From Ascaris suum (taxonomy: Eukaryota > Nematoda > Chromadorea > Rhabditida > Ascarididae): DNA of 64,000 bases. A program made the position numbers and the translations under genes. The stretch's first letter is position 1. The number at the start of each line of letters is the position of its first letter. The DNA is taken from assembly GCA_013433145.1 (NCBI GenBank), contig CM024187.1, positions 17,411,826 to 17,475,825 of the forward strand, read 5' to 3'. Positions 35,404 through 47,209 of the stretch are shown in pieces. Below the pieces are notes generated by a model that did not search any database, was not told the origin of the DNA, and was given only the letters and a program-made list of their open reading frames with translations.

Positions 35404-38400
35404 GGTTCCAGTTCATCAACTGACCCAAGAACAACCACTTACCTGACCTACTGATTCCGTTGTATTCTACTTCGATCTCCCTTTTTTGTCCTTATGACGT
35501 TCGCATATTTCTGCTCTTGCCATTCTTCTGTTTTATAGCTCTCTGCACATGACCATTAAGTATCTTACTTCCCCATGTTCGTTGCTGTTATGATTGCGCT
35601 GCAATGTATATATTCCACTGCTTATTGCAGTTTTCCTTATTCTCACAATTTGAATAAAGGCTTTTTTTTCAAGGGAACACAACAAACCAGGTTTCAAGTA
35701 CCACAGGTATAATGAAAGAAGGGAATTCATGAGAGGATCCTCAGGAGATCCTGTCGAGTTAAACGACCCCAAGAGGACACACTTCGCGAGAACTTTACCG
35801 ACAACGTGCTACATTTTACCAAGACCACGGTACTAAGGTGAGCTCCTTTGCCGCTTCATAAATAGCGACGTGCAACAGCTAATTTGTCGCTGAATTTATT
35901 TCATTTCAAATACAGCAGTCAGGTCAAAATCATGAAATTCCGCATATAGCGGCCACGTTCAACAGAATATAAGCAGAAGAACGCCGTGGTACTCCCGATA
36001 ATACAGGAATAACCAAAAAAACGTTTCATCGAAGAAAAAACACCCTCAGCACTCCCCAGTGTTAACGAGAATGCGAGATGTTTGTATCCGTCAACTGGGT
36101 GCGAACAATGTCAACTCTTGATGCAAACATCTCCGAGCATCTACGACAATCTGGAAACATATGCGGCGTGAACTTAATGGAAATCCGACATTATACGTAT
36201 TCGCCTCCTTCATCGGTCGCCTCCGTTCTTCACTCTTCAGCGTCTCTTACAACGAAAACCTTCCACACACAATACTCTTTAAGCTTCAACAAATCACGTC
36301 GATTTCCGTTAAATCAACAACCGTTTTCAGGTCGTCTTTTCCAGTACCAGATATTGCCGCACAATGTATATTGTGCTTCGTAACTCTGCGGAGAGAATAC
36401 CGTTTACCTAGTGTTCCCTAAAAGTCCAACACCGCAACGCAGGAAGAAATTTAGCGCGTCTGCAACTCTAGATTCGTCATGCTTCGCTAGCAAATCCGGC
36501 TCTGATAGAAAGACGATAGTATGTGACCGATCGAAAATATTTGGCTGCAACTGACAACCGAAAGTAGCCAAAACGAACTTTGGTCCATAAAAACCGACCG
36601 ATCCTTCAGCTTTCGAGCAAAATCCTGTCGGTACTTTCCATCACTAACTGCGTGGATATGCAATGGGGAGAATGGCTACTTAACCGGGCGTTCAACCTGT
36701 TATAGTAAGATTTTCCTCCACCGCATTTGTGAACTGTCTGGCCGCTTCGTTGCGCTCATGCTCCTCTAATTTAAGAGGTCCATTTTAACAGTCTGGATTC
36801 CATGCAGCTGCGGTTATAAAGCATGAACGTAACGGCGAAGAAACAAGTGATGAAAACGTAAGAAAAAACTGAGATGAACAAACGGTAACAACTTGGAGAC
36901 GGCAAAGCAACAAAAAGTACCAGAGCAGTTCGTGTTTAGCTGTTAAAGGAATTCCGACATCACAAAACTATTGGTTTAATTTAGCTTCCGAACGAGAAGG
37001 GCGGGATTCAGCGTGTACCTCTTCAGAGAGTGTTTCCCAAGGCTGACTGGACCGCTGATGTCACCTGCAAATGACATCGATGCGTCTCTTATGAAAACTG
37101 CTTCAAATCCGCACTGGAATTTGCAGTGTACAGGGCCTCTGCAGAAGCATTCAAGGCTGCAAACTGCAAAATAAGTCTACCAATTATTGTTCAATCGCAT
37201 TGAGCGTGCTGCAAACATTTCTTGAGTACAGCGCTCAACTTTAGTTCGCTCAGTGTACCTAAGCTGCTTTTGTGTCTTTCATACAGCTCAATGAAGCCTT
37301 ACATATTTGCTGTAACGTCCTTCGAATGCTGAAAATGGTCTCAGCATGGTTAGGCATATGTTTCTGTCTGGGAAAAATCCACCACTATTTACGATGTCAT
37401 TTCCTTTCCTTCCTGGATCCGCGACTTTGACTGGTGGATTTCCCGTAAATTCATTGCACGACATCCATTCCGTGGAACCCCGTACTTAGCATCCTTTGTA
37501 TGAAAACACTGTCTGTTTATAAGCGTTTTATTATTCCTTCTCATCAAGTACTGCGCAAGCAAATTTCTGGGGTGGTGGGGGGAGAGGTGAGGAGGGAATC
37601 AACCTGTCTGTCACCGCTTGGAGCACCAAAGCAAGCTTTTGTGAATTGACTGCCGTGCAGATTTTAAGCACAGTTTCAATAAAATTGTGGTTAGTGGAAG
37701 TCGCTTGTGGAACGAATATTGGAATGGGAGGGTGGCCCAACGGTTGTAGTTACTTCTTCACAGATACATTTTTTCAAAAAATTCGAAGGTCTGCAGTTCG
37801 AAAGTTGGGAGAAGCTCCCATCTTCCCCGAATATTTATGTCATTTTCCAAGTTTCAGTGAATGAGGTGGTCGACCCCTATTTACGATGCAAGTGAAGGTG
37901 AATGAGGTCTATACACCAGCTTGTGTTTACCGACCTTCAGGATTTTGCTGGAAATTCCGTGGAATCCTCGACCTTAGTTTGACCGCTTTCTTTGCAAACA
38001 CCCCTATGCCTCACCTCGTGTCACGAGATTTACTTTAAAATGCCCGACTAAAAGAATGTTCCTTGGATGCAACTAAGGCTTGCTCGCTGCAAACTGCTTG
38101 TTCAGGTACAAAGACTGCATTCTCATTTGTTTTCCTTGCATCGCTTTCGTAACTAGTAACTAGTATACCAACCGCTCGTGCACCTTTCGGGGTATTCATT
38201 CAGTATGTTGCCAACACAATTCCTCATGTTTCTGAGGTGTTCTTTCAGTGATTTGTTTCAAGGATTCGGATATATTTCTACGGAACCTGTCCCAATTAAT
38301 TCTATCCAGGGCAGAACTGGAAGTTTCGTAGGTAAACTCCTCTCACTTCCATTCGCAATGGATTTCAAGTTCGCCAAAATCTTCGGCCAACGAGAACCTA

Positions 38401-40285
38401 GTAAGTTACCGCAGCTATCAAATATTACAGCTTTCGAAAAGATATACGCATGTCTCATCTTCAGTGGCTCGTTGTTGACGTATTCTTACAGCACATCACT
38501 TCTTTCATGTAGAATGTTAACGTTGTAAAACTGCGTCCTGTCTCGCGACGGCTTCAGTATTGCAGCACGGTCTTTCGGCTCTTGTCGAAATCGGGTCAAC
38601 CGCATAGTCTCAGATCTTGCTCTTATCCATACTTCTCCAAAGTGAACTAACAGTGAACGAAGAGGTCACCTTCTTGCTCCCCCACCCTCACTTCCTCCAC
38701 TTCTCTTCTCTTTGCTAAGCGCGACGCAAAAGTCGTCATGGAAAACTTTATGGACCATTATTGCGTTGCTATCATTTGTCAAAATGAAGGAGGCAACAGT
38801 TCTCATGGAACTGCGGGTAGTCGGTTAAGCATAAGTTCGACTGTTGCAAAAAAGGAGGCATCAGTTTCGGATTCAAGTCTAGAATGCAAACTACCCGATC
38901 GGTGTCATCTATCGATGCACAAGATAATCTGTGAAGGTCTTGCAGCACCAATACTGGTCGACTTAAACCTCTTCAGCTTCAACAGCCAGAAGCTTTATTC
39001 ATTTTTCACGATAAATTAGACAATAAGAGTTCATATGTGAAGAAGAAAAAATAAAGCGATCTTCTTATATCGTCTAAAAACCACCCGATCGAACTGAAAT
39101 TCGTACAGAAACGAAGGCGACAGCCGAAACGAACTAGAGACGGCGACCTATGGCATCAAGCGACAGAAACCACGACCTGGGACGAACACCACCGTTCCTC
39201 CGTTCATAATACGCGAACCGTTTTCAGCTCGGGGCACAGCATGCCTTCCCACCGCGGGCATGTAGTTTCTATTAATCTGCAAGCAAGCAATATCGAAGTT
39301 AATGCGTCACTAAATATCTGCAACCACTGTCACTCAGTTTCTTTTTTTATCGCTTCACAAGAAATCTTCCTTATAGTCAGAAACTGTGAAACGAATATCG
39401 ATTTAAAATCAGTGATTTCTATACGTCCACTGCAGCCGCAACATTACAGAAAACGTTTCTCGACCGACACTCAATAATGGACAAATTCAAAGCTCTGTGA
39501 TAAGTGTCTTTAATGTGTTTCCTCTTGGAACGAAGGCAACTTACAAACAAATCGTAACGAGCCGACTTCCTTTTAACCATCCCAGTTTGCAAATCGCTCT
39601 ATGAGCGTCATCGCAAGTCGATGTGCTTATATAGCAGTGTGCATATCTTAGCAGCCAGTAACGTTGGAGTTTCAAACGTCGGTGGGTATTATTTGACGCA
39701 ATCAGTTTGTCAGCTTCGAAATGAGTTAAGAATTAAAAATTTGTATATGTTTTGCGCGGTCGGAATCTCATCTCATGGCAGTCGCGCTTTAGATGAACGA
39801 TTTTTTCTTTGAAGATTACTGGAATAGGTGAAAACAATGCAAGTGAGAAGGCATTATTGTCGGATGCAAAAGCAGATCTCGCATGTTTTGCGTTTGTGAT
39901 GTAATAAGCGATGAGCACGGTTCTTTTCATGCACCTTTTGTAAGTTGCTATCGCAAAACTCCGTTGAAATCGCTTTCGGTGATATTGCAAAAGATATTCC
40001 CACTCTCTTCACTGATCTTCTCACAGTCATGCACCCTTCAACATGCAAACTTTGTAATTCAGCCATCAATAAACAACGGTTCACTAAAATGAGAGCAGCT
40101 TTATAGAACTTTCGAGATTTACAGGAAGGAAGGAGGGACAAAACATTCTCAGGGTCCTAATCGAAATTTTTCAGACAATGAACAGTACTACAAACTAGCG
40201 CATAGACATGTGGAGGGGCGTAGCATAGAGGCCACTTTGCCCCCTTTGCATAAGTTTGTAAACGCATATGAAAATTACACATACA
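35404..40285. other. Gene-free interval with LINE debris
   Basis: Apart from the LINE remnant near 37.1 kb, nothing was recognised on either strand. A plus-strand AGGGTGGCCC at 37725 resembles a mariner terminus, but no transposon body or TA flank accompanies it. A 116-codon plus-strand frame (38178-38528) has no recognisable content. Confidence 0.5.
37030..37190 (+). repeat. More decayed copy of the same CR1-like fragment
   Basis: The stretch around CACTGGAATTTGCAGTGTAC matches, base by base with gaps, the CACTGGAATTTGCACTGCAC segment at about 34962, and continues with a similar AGG-TGGCAAACTGC section. Frames are broken. It is probably a second remnant of the same LINE family. Confidence 0.45.
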
Positions 40286-40290
40286 GGTAC

Positions 40291-40386
40291 CAAAAAGTAC
40301 AAAGACTGCTGTCGAGCTGTAAAGCAACTCGCAGACAACTGCGCCGCACAGATGTGGTTCGCCGATGTGCGTCCCGGCCGATTCAC
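40291..40386 (-). CDS. Candidate third exon of the nonapeptide-repeat gene (weak)
   Basis: Acceptor GCTGTGTAG and donor GTACCT. In the phase dictated by exon 2 it reads ESAGTHIGEPHLCGAVVCEL and on. The same segment is also open on the plus strand with good residue composition, so strand and reality are uncertain. Confidence 0.25.
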
Positions 40387-41048
40387 CTACACAGCATTTC
40401 ATGGCTACGGCTTACGAGTAAATAATCCAGGAGCAGATCAACAACTTTCAAGCATATTTGAACATTTAGCTCCGTAAAAATGACTATGCAGATATCAACA
40501 TAGCAGAAACTGTCCCTCTTTAGCCATAACATAACCTCGAAAGTATCGAATGTAATCATGACCGATATGAGCACCACCAAGGAAATTGAAATATGTGGAA
40601 TAACCGGATCTATGAGCGTGGGATGATGAAAAGTAGAGAGGTGCCATGCTCGGCAAACAATCAAATTTCAAGCGTCCCTTTCCAAGTTTTGAAGCAAGCC
40701 AAGCTCATTTCAACACATCTTAACAAAAACTTCACTGATAAGAGAAAACTTTTCAATCGCACTGGGAACCTGTCTAAACCAATCTGTTAAATCTTATAGA
40801 CAAAGTTTATGCGTTCCGTCGAAGCCAACTCCGCCAATTAAAGGCTTAAGGAGTGTCCGGCGGTATCTGATATCCTTTAATTTGAAAGAAAAATCGCCTA
40901 ACCTAGCATCGAAGTACCACTACTTTTCTAAATTTGTTGCAATACAGTCGGCTTCACTCAAGCTATTTCCCTATCGTTTGAAGACAACACTTCACTCTCA
41001 CAAAAAACGCAAAACGAACTTGGTTTTGAGGAGGAAGCAACATTACAC

Positions 41049-42119
41049 TATTGGCAGGAATGTAACACATTGGGACGAGCATCACGGGCATACATGGGAG
41101 TGCATAATTCCACTGCCCATAGGTATCGCCGATTGTGTTGTTCATTAAAACAACGGGCTGATTCGCAGGCAACAGATTCGAGTCCATGTTTCCGAACACT
41201 GTCGATTGAATAACCGGGCTGAAGCTGGGCATTCCGTTTACAGCGGTCATCGGGACCTGGTGGACTGCATCACGCAGTGGATCTTGAGGGATTGCATCTT
41301 GCGACGGAATTTGAGGGACTACATCACGCAATGGGACCTGCGGGATTGCATCGCGCAATGGAACCTGAGGGATCACATCTTGCAGTGGGACTTGAGGGAC
41401 TACATCACGCAATGGGATCTGCTGGTTGTTGTTATTTGTTCCACGCATCGTTTCGTCGAAATAGGCAAAGTATGCCGAATCCATGACGGGCTCTAAAAGA
41501 CCAAATTTTTTAAAAAACAGCTCATAACATTAGAATAGCTCGCGAATCACAGCGCTCGCAAAAAGAAATAATCCATTCCAGGCGTTAGAACCACATTCAA
41601 ATGATTGACAGTCAACATGCACTCGAAAAGAGGTGTCAATGATGAACAATTTCCGAACCTATTCGAAGAAACTAATTGAGCAGACGTTGCGAGTTTCCGA
41701 CGACTCGAGCTGAAATCACATTGAGAATTCTGAATTGAAAATCAAACACCGTAAGCAGATCGAACGGCTTCACTCTATAACCCATGTAAGCTAAATGGGT
41801 ACCATGTAACCTGTTTCACACTAAACGTGGGGGTAATAGGTTGCTAGCAAAATGCATAACAAGACGGCAAGCAGTATTTCTGAGCACACTGAGCGCTTCT
41901 AAAACGGTTATGTCTGACGAAAAATTTTATAGGGAAGGAAACGAATTTCAATACATAAACCCTTTAAATACAAAGCCCATGAAAAATACACATAGCACTG
42001 GAAAGTTTAGAGCGACAAGTTCTGTGGAAATCGCAAAATAACCCTTCCCTGCCCCTGCGGAGGTACTCACCGATGGCCCTTGCTTCGCCTCCAGGGGAGT
42101 ATGATTCGTCACTTCTCAT
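41049..42119 (-). CDS. Unknown protein with Pro-Leu-Arg-Asp nonapeptide repeats (5' part)
   Basis: Exon 1 is 42071-42119 (MRSDESYSPGGEARAI, donor GTGAGT) and exon 2 is 41049-41492 (acceptor GTCTTTTAG, donor GTGTAA). The junction restores codon GAG and reads AIEPVMDSAYFAYFDE. Exon 2 then has six tandem copies of a nine-residue unit, consensus PLRDVVPQV, followed by a Met/Pro/Asn-rich segment (NQPVVLMNNTIGD, LPCMPVMLVPM). No signal peptide or known domain is visible. The sequence suggests a disordered low-complexity protein. A start in exon 1 is chosen because TGA precedes it in frame and an acceptor-like AG lies just upstream. Later exons were not established, and I do not recognise the family. 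Confidence 0.55.
41265..41430 (-). repeat. 27-bp tandem repeat encoding a nonapeptide
   Basis: Six 27-bp units, slightly diverged at synonymous and first positions, encode PLRDVVPQV, PLQDVIPQV, PLRDAIPQV, PLRDVVPQI, PSQDAIPQD and PLRDAVHQV. The frame is kept throughout. Confidence 0.9.
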
Positions 42120-42553
42120 GGGTGGGCCCCCTTCCAATCACTACGTCCATTTTTTTGCACTGTACGACTCGCCATCAAGCCTATTTTCACAAGCAGAAAA
42201 ACATGCATTGTGCGGTGACCAAAGCAGCCTCGAATGTCAAGCTGAACGGGAATAAAGCGAAAGAGCTCATACCATCACAAAGAATCACGACAGAAAGAGG
42301 AGCGCCACTCTCTCTTTCAACCGATAGGCGCAATCGCAGCAGTCTAAAAGCATGATCCAGGCGTCTTGGGGAACACGACCGCTCCCTCCGGCAGCCAATG
42401 GGCGAATTAGGCAGCACTCATCAAATGTGACCAGACGAAGTAGCCTTCACTTCATTGCGCCTGAGCGCGGTGATGACAAAGCGCTCGCCAGTGCACGTAG
42501 CTTTCGTGCCATTTTTTTTTCTTTGGTAGCCTGGAATATTCTTTCATAACGAA

Positions 42554-43595
42554 ATGAGTTTTAGCAGGCGCTCACTGCAGGAATGCATTTTGATGGTGAG
42601 GCTTTATTATAAGTATAAGAACTCCGCTGAAGTTGCCAAACAGTGGCCCGAGCACTCCCCATGCCACCGCAGGACTCCAGAGCGATCAAGACTGTTGTCA
42701 CTAATTTTGAAGAAAGAAGTACCGCAGAGGATGCACCACATAGCAGACGGCCGCGGTCCAACGGATCAGAGGAAAGAAGACCTCGGATTTTAAGTGCCAT
42801 CGACCGCAACCCATAAAAGCCAGCTAATCGGCTTCCCCTGACCTGGGAATACCGAGAACCAGGGTTTAGTGTATTTTTCATGAAGCCTAGAGCTATTACA
42901 TGCTTTGACGCAAGGCAACTTCCGTAGAAGGGTTAAATTTTATGGAACTTTCCTGGAGAAGACGAAAAAAGGACGCCGACATGAAGAAAATTTTGTGATC
43001 TGATAAAGAAGTTTTCTAGCTCATCGGCCATATTAATCGTCATAACGTCGTGTACTGGTCTGTTACAAACTCCAGCGGACAATCGACTGAGAACTTATTG
43101 CTCCTATGTCGTCGCTTGAGCAGGAATCTGGTAGTCGAGAGGCATTTTAGGACACTTTTTTTGAGAAAACTGTGGACGCCAACTCAAGTCTGGAAATCTT
43201 AGGTGAAACGCGATGCCTTTTATAAAATAGCAGGCTCTCATGTTCGTGCATGATAGGGCTCCGGCTCGCTGTGCGGATTTTCTTGGGCGAAAATGCTCCT
43301 TAATTTTGGATTGGAAGGACAGTGACCATCGAAGCGCCGATTTTTTCCTTTGGGTTTCGTTAAGAACCACGTGTATGCGCAGAAGAGCCGCTCTATGGAC
43401 GTTCTCAGAAGCCGAATTGAAGGAGCGCTTTTCTGACGGACAAGGAGTTATGTGAGCGTGCGTGCGATGCAGTGATGAAAACTTTCTGGAAAAGTGCATC
43501 GAGTACCATAGAGCTGAGGCGGAATGGCGTTGATCACTCTTTATTATAATCTCTTCAAATAAAATTTCGACACACTACTACTTCCGGGCCACCCT
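42554..43595 (+). pseudogene. Mariner-family transposase, inactivated
   Basis: It starts MSFSRRSLQECILMVRLYYK and KNSAEVAKQWPEH, the usual N-terminal helix-turn-helix start. The first catalytic region reads SDKEVF then GHINRHNVVYWS, with a stop between. The second reads FVHDRAPARCADF in place of FQQDGAPPH. The third is SADFFLWVSL in place of SPDLTPCDFFLWG. Frames change at least twice and several stops intervene. The right end has CTTCCGGGCCACCCT followed by TA (43581-43597), a mariner-like terminal sequence and target dinucleotide. No matching left terminus was found. Confidence 0.8.
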
Positions 43596-43599
43596 ATAT

Positions 43600-45300
43600 A
43601 TATGTACAATTGCATAGCCTTCGCAAACATTAGCCTAAATAAAGCGACGAAAGGTGCAGCTAGCATTCAGTGTCTACACTTAGGGTGTGCTCTCCGACGT
43701 ATTTATGACACGAACAGGACCGAATCGAATGTCCTCATCTCACATGGCCACGTAAAGCTTACACTTCAAATGAACATTTGAACGACTTTCTCAATTCGCG
43801 CCGAAAATGCCGGCGCCGCGAAGCCGGTTTATTCATGCAAATAATTCAAGGTCGGTAATTTTGGACCTTGCGAGGGGGCAGGCAAACTTTGAAAAGGTCC
43901 ACACCGTATACTTTTTTCCACATATCAGCGAAAATACCATCCGTTGCATCCGCGTTTTTATGTTCGAAATTGTATCCTTCGGCCCCACCCGGTATGCGAA
44001 GTTCCGCCGCCGAAGGCAAAGTGGTGAAATGCTAGTCGGATGCAGTCTCCACGTGTGTTTAAGGCCCAGTTCGACCTTATATCAGCGACACAATAAGGCC
44101 CAGGTTTTGATTGTATTACAACTGTTCGCCCAACCCAAGCGAGACCTATTTACGTCTCCATCCAGACTACAATCAATTATGTTGAGATTTATTTTGAACC
44201 GAAACGTGGCCTGGTAACTAACCGCAATATCAAATTTACTAGCAGTAGACGATAAGCGCAAACATTCTCCTCAAAGTATATGCTCATTTGAAGACTGTCT
44301 ATGGCAATACCACGCTTACCCATTTTTACGGAAACTTTTAGAACGAACTGACTCGCGCTGCTTTCCTGCTTCTATGCCCACCGTTACCTCACGCAAGTTA
44401 CCGTCTCTATATTGCACAAACTGTACCATCCCATTCGGCTGATATTACTGTGAAGTAGGGGCGACATTACCAGAACAAACACATTCCACTTTTAACCAAA
44501 AACATGCCCTAAAGATCATAAAACAATATTCCTGTACTTACGACAACTTTATCTGTACCTGAATTTTGTACAACTCGGAAAACGCCATTTTTACCTCTTA
44601 AATTATAACTGCCCATTGCGAAGCGCATTAAAAAGTGGTGGAGAAACATTGAGGAACAAAATGAAACGCACAACCATCAACTATCTTCATTCCTGGGCAG
44701 TATCACAGTATCGGGATCCCTTCTTGAAGGCCTCATTCTACGGTTGAAATATTTTCTTTGCAATCCCCATGTTTTCACGTGCAACAGCCATTACTGTTGC
44801 TTCCCTTGTGTTGAACAATAACCTTGGAAATTATCACTTTCGCATCCTCCTGCCTCGTCAAAACGTCGTCTTCCGCTTTCACGAGTTTAGTGGAAAGCTC
44901 TGATTCCGAAGACAGAACAAATTGGCAAACGCAAAACTAGCTATAGAATTTGCAAGCACTCATTGCCAAGGCGCCATACAGACTAATGGGATGGGTAAAT
45001 ATCCGCATATAACAAGGAACTCCTCAAAGCCAGCGTAAATGTGTGACATTAGACTGCTGTAAGAAAGCAAAGGTTCTTTTTTGAACTCTACTGCTGGCAC
45101 TACAATATCTCTCAACAGCGTTCACCCTCGGGTGTTGCAAATCCCAACTTATTTTAGTGGTAAAACCTCTTGTAGTTAGCGTCGAATGCAGGCTATTTCA
45201 CTGCCTTCATCCTACAACGGAACCTGTATACGCACTGGTACAACGGAACCTGTATACGCACTGGTACACGAACACCGTGCACCACAATCATCTTCGCTTC
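43600..45300. other. Gene-free interval
   Basis: No recognised gene. A 136-codon plus-strand frame (43807-44217) is Arg/Phe-rich without a motif. A 26-bp tandem duplication lies at 45214-45265. Confidence 0.5.
45214..45265. repeat. Exact tandem duplication of a 26-bp unit
   Basis: ACAACGGAACCTGTATACGC followed by ACTGGT occurs twice head-to-tail with no mismatch. It is probably a recent slippage or repair event. Confidence 0.95.
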
Positions 45301-45316
45301 AGCACTGAATCCCAGC

Positions 45317-45322
45317 TTTATT
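45317..45322 (-). promoter_or_regulatory. Polyadenylation signal AATAAA
   Basis: TTTATT on plus. It lies about 210 bases after the TGA at 45529-45531 of the exon ending there and suits its 3' end. Confidence 0.45.
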
Positions 45323-45528
45323 TGTGATCCATCACTACACCTCAACAATCAACAAGACCATGTCGTAAACAAAGCAGATGTCAGAAGACACTGGGAAACA
45401 GCCGCAATGGGGAAGTAACGGTAAGCAATCGTTTCCAGGGATCACCGGATGAGCAATGAGAAGGAAAGTCAGTTAGGGATAAGAGGGAACGGGGATATCC
45501 ATGCAGCCGCACCGCTGGACATGATTTA

Positions 45529-45882
45529 TCAGTCATTTGAGACTTTAAGCGATAATTCGTCTGAAGACGAAAGGGACTCGCTTGACTGCAGCGTTCGGTA
45601 GTATCCCTTAGCGTACTCGCTATCATAGCTGCCTGCCCCTCCTTCGTCTTGAATGCAGCCTGCATTCATCCTGAGCAAGAAATCGACTGGAACGCGTGCA
45701 AGAACCTCCGGCATGTTGCGGACGAGGTAAAGGAGATGAGGCGTAGACAAGGTGTATTCATTTGCCCAAAGCGACATTATGGTTTCTCGAGAATAGACTA
45801 TGCGCACGACCACCCGACCGTCTTCTGTTCGGCGCACAACGTATCTGCTTTCGGCAGACGTGAATCTGTGCTTTACTTCCAC
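45529..45882 (-). CDS. Terminal exon of an unidentified gene
   Basis: Acceptor GCTTGCAG at 45886-45883, then 117 codons to TGA. The frame reads VEVKHRFTSAESRYVVRRTE, VVVRIVYSRETIMSLWANEY, STPHLLYLVRNMPEVLARVP and a Ser/Glu-rich end SSESLSSSDELSLKVSND. Composition and splice site look genuine. YSRETIM fits the loose eIF4E-binding pattern YxxxxLΦ, seen for instance in 4E-T/IFET-1 type proteins, but there is no further match and I do not assign the family. It could be the 3' end of the gene whose exons lie at 51916-47540, or a separate gene. Confidence 0.5.
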   Translation of the reverse strand: MEVKHRFTSAESRYVVRRTEDGRVVVRIVYSRETIMSLWANEYTLSTPHLLYLVRNMPEVLARVPVDFLLRMNAGCIQDEGGAGSYDSEYAKGYYRTLQSSESLSSSDELSLKVSND

Positions 45883-47209
45883 CTGCAAGCAATTAGTGTC
45901 TGAACGAATATGCACATAAGAACAGGCCACCACTGCCATCATGTTCCACGCTCCTTTTCTAATTCACAAAGGAAATTACCACAAGAACGAAATGCTGTAT
46001 ACGTCATAGATGCAAACTAAATGAATTCTCTGAGGGAACCAAGGAGTAGAGCCGAATTTTAATTTAGAGAAGTAAGCAGCGATGGCAATATCCAGGTTTT
46101 TTGCCCTCTAATTTTAGGCACTTTTTGGAAACTCGTTTTGCTAGGCGCACTATGGCTTGTGCGCCTCTGTGGATGCGAGTGCGCGTATATTCGTTTGTTT
46201 GTTTGTTTGTGGGTGTAAGTGGCACATGTGCGATCCTCGACCTGGACAGTTGTTTCAACAACAAACAGTTATTCAAAGGTACCCACAACACCTAGGTATC
46301 TTACATCGGTCAGAGATTTTTATACACTATCCGGTATTTGAAACAGTTCGCTGAGATGAGTAGAATGCATAAACGCATATCGTTTCGGTTCTTCTGGTAT
46401 AGTTGTTTACGTGCTGGAAGTTCACATCGATCAGCGCAACTATTTTCACTCGATTTCCGCATATCCATATTACACAACTTTGTACAGATCGTTCTCCTTA
46501 CTTCTCTAATTCAAAACTCCACTCTACTCCTTGGTTCCCTCACAGTAATAGGGCATTCGAATCACATTTCTAATCGAAATTTGATTTCTGTCTTATCGCC
46601 ATACAGTCACCCAAGCTCCTCACAGTTCTAGGTTTGAACAAATATAATCGCAGGAAAATTTAAACGGGCTTGCAGAAAGCAGCAGATCTGAAACGAAATG
46701 CAGGAAAATTTAATCACTGTGAAACAATTTTCGGCTGAACTAGACTGTACAAAGAATGTTGCTGCGGATCGTTGCCGTGCGAAAATTCCCGAAAGCCCAT
46801 TGCACAGATGTGATCTGGAGTGATCGTTTAGCAGATACAGAGCGTTTTTTTTCGGTCTTTATGAGGTCGACGAGACTGCGGGAAATGTCAGTCACACCTC
46901 CGCATAAGTTGTATGAAGAACGACGGGGAAGAGTTACTGCTGCTCCATCACAAATAACATAGGGTAGCTCAGTATTCAAAATATTCCACAGTTGAGTAGT
47001 GAAGGCAGGAAATTTCGATGGAGCTTCCGTACTGTGCGCCAAATCAGGCGTCCACCGCTACCTTTTTCTGGCATTCGGTTGGTTTCAACACATCAGTACA
47101 GCTGAGGTCAATGCCGCCTAACGGGGCGCCTCTGCGCACATCCCCACAACGTTTCAACCAAGTTCCCCAGAAAGAAGAAAACCAATTTGCAAGTGAACAA
47201 AACGAGGAG

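Noticed and set aside
37725..37760. AGGGTGGCCC resembling the mariner terminus at 43.6 kb
   Set aside because: Only ten bases match, there is no flanking TA and no transposon body nearby.
41206..41496. Plus-strand repetitive ORFs (RDCITQWDL-type repeats)
   Set aside because: Mirror frames of the 27-bp repeat; the minus strand has matching splice sites and an in-phase upstream exon.
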